64,000 bases of DNA. Source: Theocolax elegans. Taxonomy: Eukaryota > Arthropoda > Insecta > Hymenoptera > Cerocephalidae. The notes beneath the pieces were generated by a model. That model was not told the DNA's origin and searched no databases. It was given only the letters and a program-made list of their open reading frames with translations. Below are positions 11,086 through 19,291 of the stretch, in pieces. Position numbers and translations under genes: made by a program. How positions within the stretch are numbered: the first letter of the stretch is position 1; every line of letters starts with the position of its first letter. The stretch covers positions 56,715,353-56,779,352 of the forward strand of contig CM047426.1 in assembly GCA_026168455.1 (NCBI GenBank), given 5' to 3'.

Positions 11086-11250
11086 CATTTTACTCTGCAA
11101 GCGAGATATGCAATAAATTTAATGACTCATATGACCCTATATAGTAGAAATGCAATAAAATCATTGACTCGTCTTACCCTGCAAGCGAGAAAAGTAGCGA
11201 ACTTAATTTTTCATATTACTCCGAAAGCTAGAAATGCAACAATATTCATG
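11086..11250 (+). repeat. 42-bp tandem repeat, open in one frame
   Basis: Four units start at 11086, 11128, 11170 and 11212, each 42 bp (the last partial). Repeated words include CTGCAAGCGAGA and AGAAATGCAATAA. Because 42 is divisible by three, one frame stays open through all units. It gives a 14-residue periodic peptide beginning roughly HFTLQARYAINLMT, HMTLYSRNAIKSLT, RLTLQARKVANLIF. The frame is 61 codons (11080-11265) with no known domain. It may be a decayed minisatellite rather than a gene. Confidence 0.6.
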
Positions 11251-11264
11251 TATATTTATAAGTA

Positions 11265-11452
11265 ATTAATTTTTTGTTGCTCCCAAGCCGGTGCTAATCA
11301 GCGACGGAGATCATACGATGTCTTGATGAAGAAAGCACTTGTTGAAAATACATTCGCCAGTGGTGCTTGTATCAATCGGCCGGGGCCGGGAATCGAACCT
11401 GGGACCTTCAGATTACGAGCCCGACGCCCTACCGACCGAGCCATCGCAGGCC
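11265..11452 (-). mobile_element. tRNA-headed SINE
   Basis: On the minus strand, 11452 to about 11379 has a tRNA-like head. It has an A-box-like TGGCTCGGTCGGTAGG, an anticodon arm with loop CTCGTAA (anticodon CGT), and a B-box GGTTCGATTCC. The acceptor ends pair imperfectly (about 5 of 7), so it is not a clean tRNA gene. About 110 bp of unrelated body follows, ending in AACAAAAAATTAATTA. Flanks carry TATAAATGT (5') and TATAAATAT (3'), a possible imperfect target duplication. These are the hallmarks of a Pol III-transcribed SINE. Confidence 0.7.
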
Positions 11453-11860
11453 TCACACATTTATATCTAATAAATAAAAGAAAAATATTATAATTTAAAT
11501 ATTGTAAACAAAATAATATACATTTATTTGAATTTTCTTTTACATCATTGATGTCAGTACCTTGTAATAAAAAAAATTGTTTCAAAAAAAGAAACTGATT
11601 TTGAAAACAAGCGCTAAAAATTATGAAATAATTCACAAAAAATAGAAAATATAAATTTATTCATATTCAATACTTTCAAAGTCGGCGCCGAATTCGCAAA
11701 TTCGCTGAATGTGCCTGTAAACCACAGACTTAAATTTGGTAATATTATTTCGATCTAATTTAATGTATATAAAGTAATATTACCCGTACTTTTTACGAAA
11801 AATAATAATATAATTTTCGTCGGGACGCAACAGCACGAAATATAAATTATAAAATTGGCG

Positions 11861-12189
11861 ACTTACAAGGAGAGCCTAGACCCTTTGGGAAACGGATCCT
11901 TACCAAACTCTAGGATATGATTTCTATAATTCAGAAACAAATGGATATACATTCAAACTAAAAGTTAAAAGAATACTGAAATTGAGTAAATATGTTTAAA
12001 AAAACAAGAAGCTAACATATCTTAATTTGGTCAAAAGTTATGGAAGAAATAAAAATTAGAAATAAAAAAATTAAAAATTTTGGCCTAAACTAATCATCAA
12101 ATAGTAAGCTGTATAATTAATTGTAAAAATCATATCCTAGAGTTTGGTAAGGATTCATTTCCCAAAGGGTGTGGACTCTCCTTGTTAGT
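11861..12189. mobile_element. MITE with about 58-bp terminal inverted repeats
   Basis: Both ends read inward ACTTACAAGGAGAG (left, 11861) or ACTAACAAGGAGAG (right, in reverse complement). They continue through ACCCTTTGGGAAA and CCTTACCAAACTCTAGG for about 58 bp. The 329-bp element has an AT-rich interior with no ORF. A third copy of the same terminus lies at 41405-41475, so this is a dispersed family. Confidence 0.75.
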
Positions 12190-12501
12190 CTATATTAGAG
12201 TAAATTCGGTTTGAACCGGCGAGTCCGGTATAACTATATTCCGGTCTAAATATGAAATGTTTACAATTGTTATGAAAAATATTATTAATTGTTATTATTA
12301 AAGTTCTTTAGTTCATCATTACCATTGGTTGCGCGAATGCGACTTACGAAAAATGTTTATTCACAAATATAAAAATTGTTTATGCACACGACTTGTGAGA
12401 ACCGATCATGTGCAGTCTTATGGGTTTGCGTTGTTTACAATATCATACAAGATTTAAAAAATAGGTAGGTTTTTCGTACAGTTATTAAAATTTTAAATTA
12501 C

Positions 12502-12759
12502 CTGATGGCCTTGGTAACATACTCCATACTGCTCGAAATCCATTCCCTTGAATACTGTTGTCACTATGAAAATAAAGCCAAAGATATCGTGTACTTGATG
12601 TGATTTCTGGAAATGGAAAAGCTCGGCAGTATCGTCCAATCAGTCTTGAATATCCATATTTTCCATCGCGAACTTCTAGAAAATCATAAGTACACGTTTC
12701 TTGATCTTCAAGATCAAAATTATCGCGAAATTCTATTTTTAAAACCATTCCTGGATCAG
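12502..12759 (-). CDS. CUB-domain exon of a host gene, Neto-like
   Basis: This looks like a real host exon. CUB domains are extracellular beta-sandwich modules that bind protein partners. Translated on the minus strand, residues run DPGMVLKIEFRDNF, then a CTYDFLEVRDG segment, GRYC, and a terminal FHSDNSIQGNGFRAVW. These are classic CUB landmarks, including the Tyr-Asp and Ser-Asp positions used for calcium in Ca-binding CUBs. The acceptor (TTTTCCATAG) and donor (CAG then GTAATTT) are consensus. The exon is 258 bp, entering in phase 2 and leaving in phase 1. Wording is closest in my memory to Neto (neuropilin and tolloid-like) proteins, but tolloid-type proteins are not excluded. No neighbouring exon was found in the window; introns on both sides are filled with transposons. 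Confidence 0.8.
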
Positions 12760-13161
12760 CTATGGAAAAGTAATAAGTAACATTAGCTTATTTATTTAAC
12801 ATTAAATGCATATATTTTCATTGAGAGATAACTTAAATTATTTTAAATAAGATTTTCCAATTATTATTATAAAATTTAGATACCACACACCAATTACCAA
12901 TTTCAAAAGTAATAAAATCGTGTTGATCAAATTGTCAATTATAGTTATTTAGTAGAAAAAGTTTGAGTGTATTGTGACAGTCTAGTTTGGCCACATAATA
13001 AAAATAAAAGTGAAATTCTTGTTTAAAATTTGAATTTTATTGATTCATCAGTCAGTGAAGAGTAAGGAAACGTTCCCATCCAACAACAGACCGATGAATG
13101 AGCATTTCATCGTTGAGATCTTTGATGATTAAGTATCACTTATAATTGTAATACTGTTCCA
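12760..13161. other. Intron-like AT-rich DNA, no gene seen
   Basis: Lies upstream of the CUB exon in its transcription direction and is probably intronic. No ORF or element terminus recognised. Confidence 0.5.
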
Positions 13162-13321
13162 ATTCAGTAACGTAGGTCAAAGAGAAAACAAATTCTCTTA
13201 TTACGCGTTACCATATGAATAGCACAGTATTAACAATGTAAGTCTAAAAATCCCAAGTTGCATTCAGTGACGTAGGTCAGAGAGAAACCAAATTCTCTCA
13301 TTACGCGTCAGCTTATGAATG
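13162..13321. repeat. Two-unit 100-bp-period repeat with AGGTCA half-sites
   Basis: A unit of about 60 bp beginning ATTCAGTRACGTAGGTCA occurs at 13162 and again at 13262. Each copy also has an AGAGAA...TTCTCT mini-hairpin and an ATTACGCGT block. GTAGGTCA resembles the half-site of monomeric nuclear receptors. The rest of 13322-13509 holds nothing recognisable. Confidence 0.6.
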
Positions 13322-13509
13322 GTATCGCGATATTTTAGACTTAATAAGCTATACCAATACAAAGGTTATAACATAATCAAACAATTATTAAAACAAAATT
13401 AATAAGCTAATTGAATTATCAATTTAGTGAGTTCAAATTTATTTAGCATTCATTTTGGTGTGGGAAAAACTCTCTTACATATGCTCGCTCGCGGAGCTAA
13501 GAATCAAAA

Positions 13510-14172
13510 CACAGGCCCACAAAATGAAAAAAAATGTCTGAACTTTTGACCGGACATACATATTCCCATGTATTTTTTGACGCTAAATCCAAATCTGTGA
13601 TAAAAATATTTTATATAAAAGAGTTTTATTGAAAAAACCTCATTTTTTACGGTTTTTCGAGTCTAGAAAAAACAAATCATGTGATACGGTTAATTGGACT
13701 TCAAAATCGAATTCTACGTGAAAAAATACATTGAAAACCATACCTTCAAATTTTTTTTAACGCGATTCTAGTTCTCTGTATGGGGCTGAAACGATGACGA
13801 AATCAGTAAAAGTCGAAATTTTGCTTAAACTGGATTCAAACAATATTAAAATTTAATCATGCGTCTTTTGAAGAGTCGATAAACATTGGAAATACTACCC
13901 TGGGGGGTTTTCAGATCGCTGATCATGAATTTGAAGTCAGATTGTGTAAAAACTACTTCTAGAGGGCGGTGGCTAGAACTGTATGTGGTAAATTTATCGA
14001 TTTTTTAAAAAATTTTACGTCTGAAATACTAATTTTAGAGTCTTTCACAGCATTGATTATAAATTCAAGATATTAACTTAGCCTATTGTTTAAGTTAATC
14101 TTAACATTTTGTCTATGTTTGTCTCTCTCTCTCTCTCTCTCTCCCTCTCTCTCTCTCTCTTCCGATGTTTTT
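13510..14172 (-). other. Conserved 3' region of the DDE-like unit
   Basis: From the stop codon outwards comes a (CT)n run (14121-14160) and then about 560 bp that is nearly identical in the inverted copy (31260-31863). The conservation is uniform and runs to the shared CACAGGCCC terminus. A window of about 30 codons in it (minus strand, around 13860-13960) stays open. It may be decayed coding sequence or a cis-acting end. Confidence 0.6.
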
Positions 14173-16026
14173 TTAAATTGGTTTACGCTTACGTACACGT
14201 TTCTCTTCGAAAGACCGATGTAGTGGATTTCCGACACGTTTTTGTCCTCTTTTCGCAGATGTTTCTCTTTTTATCATCCAGCAGTAATCTGCTAACATGT
14301 TGATACCCCAGTTTCCTTGAAATCTACGTTCAAAGTCCTTTAAATCTTGGTGAAATCGTTCACCATACTCTTCACTAAAGTCTCCGTTATTTTCAGGAAA
14401 CTGATCAACGTGTGAATCAAGAAAATGAAGTTTTAAGTTCATTAGACAACCCAATTTTTCAAAATCACGTACCATTCTTTTCACAATAGCTTTATAATTC
14501 GTGTCTTTGGTATTACCCAAAAATTTCGTCGATACCTCTTTAAAACTTAACCATGCTGCCATTTCAACATCGGTCATGCTTTGTTCAAAGTTTTCGTCTC
14601 TAAATAAAGTTCGGATTTCAGGACCATCAAAAATACCTTCATTTAACTTAGCATCAGATTTATAGGGAAATACTTTGCTTATATATTGGAAGCATTGACC
14701 GTCCTTGTTCAAAGCTTTAACTAATTGCTTTATCAATCCAAGCTTTATATGCAGAGGCGGTGTCAAAATTTTCGAAGGATCAACGAGTGGATCTTTTATA
14801 ACATTCTGTTTACCAGGTTCAAACGATTCTCTTGATGGCCAAATTTTCTTTTTGTAGTGTTTTTCTCTATCTCTGCTATCAAACATGCATAAATAACATG
14901 GGTACTTCGTAAATCCAGATTGTTGTCCAAGTATTATAGATAAAATCATTAAATCGCCACATATTTGCCATTTATGTTCTCTATATTTCATTTTCGTTAA
15001 AAGTAGTTCAAGATTGGAATACTCTTCTTTAAGTACTGTTGAATGTGTTAATGGTATAGGAGCATATTTATTTGTGATATGGAGGAGTGCTGCTTTAAGG
15101 CTGCGCTTTGATGAATCAATGAATAGTCGCCAATTTTCAGGTTTGTATATGTCAGGTTTCAAATCATCAATAAGACCTTTCACAGCCGTGCAATAAACCA
15201 TATTAGAATCATTCTTGAAATAATTTCTAAAGCGCTCCTCTCGATTACGGTATGCACATACTTGAGTACCCTTTGTCAACATATTTCGTCTCTTAAACTC
15301 TGAAGCCATGAACTCTGATTGTTCCTTAGATAAACCACTCTTTCTAAATAAATCGTTCAGACTTTTTTGATCAAACTTTTCAACAGTTCGTTCTTCACCC
15401 TTAGGAATATACTCTTCATCACTATCTAGAGAATGTTCTTCAGGTGAACTTAGATCTCCTTCATTTGGTGTGTTTGTGTCAGAGACAATTAGATTTTCAG
15501 TTGTTTGATCTGTCGAGTTTTCATCTACATTTAGATTCCCTAAGCCTGTTGTAAAACTATATCTCGAATCTTCATTTTCAAAAATATCTACAAAATTCTT
15601 GGATGGAAATTCTATACAGGAAGTAGTAGGATATACTATCCCTTTTTTCTTTATCTTATCTAAACCTTGTGTCTTTGTTAAACAAATATAGCAATCACTT
15701 TCATCTTTTGGTTCCTTCCACTTTGTAGGTATAGTAAATTTTAATTTGGACCTATCCTGACTGGTGTTGTATCGATTCATCATGGCATAACATGAAGCAC
15801 ATATATAATGAGGAACCCAACTTTTATCCTGTTGAGAAATCTCAATATCAAAACATTTTTGATAGATAAAATTAATATTATCTGTGATTTTTCTTTTGTT
15901 TAGTTGTCCAATATATTCTGAACATACATAACAGAAATTATCTTGAGATCCATTACACGTATGGTTAAAACTGTTATTGGATGTACCAGCGCAGTTTAAA
16001 AAAGGTTGAAAATTTGAATTAGCCAT
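14173..16026 (-). CDS. Intact 617-aa zinc-binding, RNase H-fold/DDE-like protein
   Basis: Full-length ORF with no internal stop. N-terminal pairs C32/C35 and C76/C79, plus C112/C115, suggest a zinc-binding head somewhat like ZAD or treble-clef modules. A Ser/Asp/Glu-rich linker follows (about 165-225). The C-terminal half has an RNase H-like order: D304 in LFIDSS, D358 in CGDLM, a CYLC pair at 377-380, and E556 in EEYGERFHQ, near the end of a beta/alpha pattern. A basic tail (EKRVRKRKPI) may be a nuclear signal. It resembles a widespread, multi-copy and uncharacterised arthropod protein family sharing the FCYVC start and the GERFHQ motif. I infer a transposase or a transposase-derived protein. 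The inverted second copy is broken, which makes the intact state here notable. Catalysis is unproven. Confidence 0.75.
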   Translation of the reverse strand: MANSNFQPFLNCAGTSNNSFNHTCNGSQDNFCYVCSEYIGQLNKRKITDNINFIYQKCFDIEISQQDKSWVPHYICASCYAMMNRYNTSQDRSKLKFTIPTKWKEPKDESDCYICLTKTQGLDKIKKKGIVYPTTSCIEFPSKNFVDIFENEDSRYSFTTGLGNLNVDENSTDQTTENLIVSDTNTPNEGDLSSPEEHSLDSDEEYIPKGEERTVEKFDQKSLNDLFRKSGLSKEQSEFMASEFKRRNMLTKGTQVCAYRNREERFRNYFKNDSNMVYCTAVKGLIDDLKPDIYKPENWRLFIDSSKRSLKAALLHITNKYAPIPLTHSTVLKEEYSNLELLLTKMKYREHKWQICGDLMILSIILGQQSGFTKYPCYLCMFDSRDREKHYKKKIWPSRESFEPGKQNVIKDPLVDPSKILTPPLHIKLGLIKQLVKALNKDGQCFQYISKVFPYKSDAKLNEGIFDGPEIRTLFRDENFEQSMTDVEMAAWLSFKEVSTKFLGNTKDTNYKAIVKRMVRDFEKLGCLMNLKLHFLDSHVDQFPENNGDFSEEYGERFHQDLKDFERRFQGNWGINMLADYCWMIKRETSAKRGQKRVGNPLHRSFEEKRVRKRKPI

Positions 16027-16117
16027 GATGTTAACTTAAACCCCACACGCTAGAAATCCTGTTCCGATCGCAGGTGAGTCAGCCGTCCTAGGGGTAATAA
16101 CTCTCATATCTCCCCAG

Positions 16118-16337
16118 GCCTAAGTATGAGCAGCTTTCCGACTTTGACGAGGACAATGTCAACTCGTCGTCGGACACACTACGGCATCATTCTCACATCC
16201 TAGCGCTCCCCTGCAGGACAGCGCGCCTTCGCTGGGTTCGTTACTGCAAAGTATTGAGTACACCGAATAATTCTACACATCCCATTTTCAGGGCAGTTGT
16301 CATCGTGATCAATACTTCGCAGCAGCATGTTATTTAG
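16118..16337 (+). CDS. Candidate exon or exon-like open frame, unidentified
   Basis: A good acceptor (TAATAAC branch-like word, then CTCTCATATCTCCCCAG) ends at 16117. The following 72 codons are open to TAG at 16335-16337. The peptide begins PKYEQLSDFDEDNVNSSSDT, an acidic, Ser-rich stretch, and the base composition is richer in G+C than its surroundings. A consensus donor (CAG then GTGAGT) lies only 45 bp upstream of the acceptor, an unusually short intron if real. It lies between the two inverted DDE-like copies. No family recognised; it could equally be the 5' region of the mobile unit. Confidence 0.25.
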
Positions 16338-16359
16338 GTACCCTTATAGAGTACTGATC

Positions 16360-16394
<35 letters not shown>

Positions 16395-16479
16395 CTTTGG
16401 AAAAAGATAATAAGTCCGATTCGTTTATAAACAATGCTTTAGGTTCACTGACAGTGTACAACAGTGATTAACTGAACGG
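16338..16479. other. Spacer with (TA)n, no gene
   Basis: A short spacer between the inverted copies, containing a (TA)n run at about 16367-16392. Nothing else recognised. Confidence 0.6.
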
Positions 16480-16960
16480 AGCTTTAAAATGAAACCGAAT
16501 TCATTCTAAACCACAGTAACTAGTTTTACAACAGAATAAGTATAAATAAAAATAGGACAGATCAAATTGTCTCTGACATAAACACACCAAATGAAGGAGA
16601 TCTAAGTTCACCTGAAGAACATTCTCTAGATAGTGATGAAGAGTATATTCCTAAGGGTGAAGAACGAACTGTTGAAAAGTTTAATCAAAAAAGTCTGAAC
16701 GATTTATTTAGAGTGGTTTATCTAAGGAACAACCAGAGTTCATGGCTTCAGAGTTTAAGAGACGAAATATGTTGACAAAGGGTACTCAAGTATGTGCATA
16801 TCGTAATCGAGAGGAGCGCTTTAGAAATTATTTCAAGAATGATTCTAATATGGTTTATTGCACGGCTGTGAAAGGTCTTATTGATGATTTGAAACCTGAC
16901 ATATACAAACCTGAAAATTGGCGACTATTCATTGATTCATCAAAGCGCAGCCTTAAAGCA
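16480..16960 (+). pseudogene. Right (inverted) copy of the DDE-like gene, 5' part
   Basis: Plus-strand homologue of the middle of the 617-aa gene. Residues corresponding to about 155-313 are recognisable, from a TTTTACAACAG match through SLNDLF to SKRSLKAA. Small deletions (one of about 14 bp near 16565) and a frame break near 16712 disrupt it, and the N-terminal zinc-binding region is missing. It ends where the Gypsy LTR begins, at the codons for KAA, just after the LFIDSS motif. The 3' part resumes at 30264. Confidence 0.8.
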
Positions 16961-18444
16961 GCACTGGGGATCAGGGTGCAGGTTAATGAGGGTCAGCAAT
17001 TAATATAAATAAATAAGCATTTATTATAAAATATAAATAATTAGAGGGGTGGGCGCCAGCCGCGTTGATTCGCGACACTACCGATTACTCGCGGGTAATC
17101 GTAACAGACAATTGATAGACACTCGCCGTGTCGAACCGTAGCCGAGTTTCTGCTGCTCCGGGATACGCTGTAAGGAGGGAAAGGGGAAGGACGGGAAAAG
17201 CACGGAAGGCTCGCACGCACTTATTACGGTACACGGCGGTACCGTCAGCAGAGAGAAGAACAATCACCAATCTTTATGAAGGATCCGGGACGCTTAACCA
17301 GGACTGTGTCGCTTTCTCTCTCTCTCTCTCTTTCTCTATCACTCTTTATGGCACTCGTACGCACGATAATTGGGAAGTCGTCAAGTCGGGCCGACTGTCC
17401 GTAGAGCTCTGACTCTCGGCGTGCTCGAGAGTCCCGTGTTCGTACCGCGCGCCTGCGCAGTACGTACTCGTGCGCGGCACCTCGATCTCGCGTCGTGCGA
17501 GCGTGTCGAGTGCCGCAGTGTTCAGGCTGTATCGGTACGAATCGGCTGTATGGTGTTTGTTGACCTGGTGCAGTGTACCTCTCGGCGATGCTGTAGGACT
17601 TCCTCCTGGGTAATTATTACGTCGTTCCGTCTTGCTTATCTCAACTAATTGGTACGGCGTGAGTTTCAGGTACGAAGCTCACCCGCCGCTGCATTGCTGC
17701 CCGACGCCGCCTCGATCATCTCTCCACGACGACGACGTACCAGAACGACCGGTTCCAGGTCTTCAACTACTCCAGGTAATTCCTTCAGTGTTGGGGTCAC
17801 GCTAGTGTGCGTGTTCAGGTGTTTAGTATTTTGCAAGGTCTGCTGTACACGTTGTTTGTGTACAGCAACCTAACCTCTTTGTCCTATACTTTCCTTGTAC
17901 AGCTGTAGTGATTATATACAGCTGTACACGTATTCCCTTGTCTTTGTCTTCTGCCGATTGCTGTTGATCCTCTTCCTTGCTCCTTACCCTTTTAATGCGT
18001 ATTTGTTCTTATAAATATCTGTTTTACAGCTGTATCTTGCTTGGCGTTGGAGGTTCTTCGGCTTCCTGCCTGGGTACCATCTCATCGCCTTGGCTGCTAT
18101 GCTGTGAGGCTTCGGAGGGTCCTGGAGACTTCGTAGTGATCGCCTCCCTTGACTATCCTGTTGGCTGTGCCAGACTCGGAGGAGCCCACCTGATGATTTG
18201 AGCTCGCCCAAGATCCTCATCGCCAGGATCACCTAGTGCTTCGGCTACATGTGTGTGTTGCGCTTGAGGTGGGGTTATTAGACTGTGAGGGTAGGTAGGA
18301 CGTAGTTAATGTGCGGGTAGGTAATTAGGAAATAGTATGTGGGTAGGTAGTATAGCTAGGGACTCGTTTAGCTTATCCGGGTAGGTAGGTGTTTGACATG
18401 GGTTCAGTCGCTCGCTCTTGACATGTGCAAAGCACATTGTCACA
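16961..18444 (-). repeat. 3' LTR of the Gypsy element
   Basis: Near-identical to 28782-30263; differences are single substitutions and CT-run length. The plus-strand right end is GCACATTGTCACA. The left end lacks the terminal TGTGAC-type bases seen in the other LTR and joins the target at GCACTGGGG, so about 9 bp are lost. Several ORFs of 60-94 codons recur in both LTRs. They show no domain and are not called as genes. Confidence 0.92.
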
Positions 18445-18457
18445 ACTCCCCCCCACC
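18445..18457 (-). promoter_or_regulatory. Polypurine tract
   Basis: On the minus strand GGTGGGGGGGAGT lies immediately upstream of the 3' LTR start TGTGACAATG. Position and composition are those of the plus-strand primer for reverse transcription. Confidence 0.8.
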
Positions 18458-19291
18458 AAACCGAAATTACGCGGAAGTCGTAATTTCAACAAAATGCAGA
18501 CATTAATGCTAAGCTAATAAAAAAAAATATAACAAATGCTGCTAATTACTATTTTGCTTAAAATTTTCTATGCTTATGAAGCTAAAGTTGGTGGGGGTAA
18601 TTACGCTTGCTTACTTAAAACTATGCAAATGGCCGGCGCTATTTGTACGGGGTATAAGTGTATAGTCTCCTTGACTAGCTGCTTGGCTGCACATCTGTGT
18701 ATGTATACGCGCTGTATGGTGTATCACTTTTTAGCTGCTTTTAAATAATTTAAAATTAATTTTACTATAACGACGACTGGCCCCAATACATAAAATATAC
18801 TCAATAATATAGAATATTCGCATTTGTTTGAGAGCTCTATCCCTACTCGCGATACTCTCATACCTCATACTTACATGATGGCAATCATACACATACTGTT
18901 ATACAAATATATATATATATATAAATTCAGGGAATAATGAAAATTGCTAAAATAATAAACATGAAATCATATAAAATACAAAAAGAAAATTAATAAGGTG
19001 TGGTGAATTATTACCTTCTGCTGCTTGTGAGTTCCTCGTTTTAAACTCTTTCAATTAACGATTCGTTTAATAATTACATATAATTTAAATTGTTTGCTTA
19101 TTTGCTCTGCTTTTTCTCACCACCCTTATTATTTGGGAAAATTTTGCCATTTTGGGTTGGGGTCTTAATAATTATACTACATGGATTATGTTGTATATAT
19201 AATTTTATTCATATAAAACTAACTAAACAAAACATTTTACTTTTTATAATGTGTGTGAGGATGTTTTTATAGGAGCGGTATGAAGGGGGAT
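18458..19291 (-). other. Gypsy 3' untranslated region
   Basis: About 830 bp between the ORF3 stop and the PPT. AT-rich with a (TA)n at about 18906-18923. The small plus-strand frames here (18536-18748, 19090-19272) show no domain. Confidence 0.6.

Larger units (their letters stand above)
13510..16026 (-). mobile_element. Left copy of a mobile unit encoding a DDE-like protein
   Basis: This segment, with its 617-codon ORF and a 660-bp downstream region, recurs in inverted orientation as 16480-16960 plus 30264-31863. Both outer ends stop at the same sequence, CACAGGCCC followed by RCAAAATGAAAAAAA (13510 here; reverse complement ending 31863). Similarity is high over coding and non-coding parts alike. 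The 5' boundary near or beyond 16026 is not resolved, because the right copy degrades there. The mobile nature is inferred from the two copies with a common terminus and the DDE-like protein; no target duplication was demonstrated. Confidence 0.65.

Noticed and set aside
11379..11452. Functional tRNA-Thr(CGT) gene
   Set aside because: Acceptor stem has mismatches and a SINE-like body follows directly, so a SINE head is more likely.
17128..18201. Several ORFs of 74-94 codons in the 3' LTR, repeated at 28949-30020
   Set aside because: They recur only because the LTR is duplicated, overlap in different frames, and show no domain or codon-level constraint that I can see.
18536..18748. A 70-codon ORF on the plus strand in the Gypsy 3' UTR
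   Set aside because: Antisense to the element, no domain, no sign of splicing.
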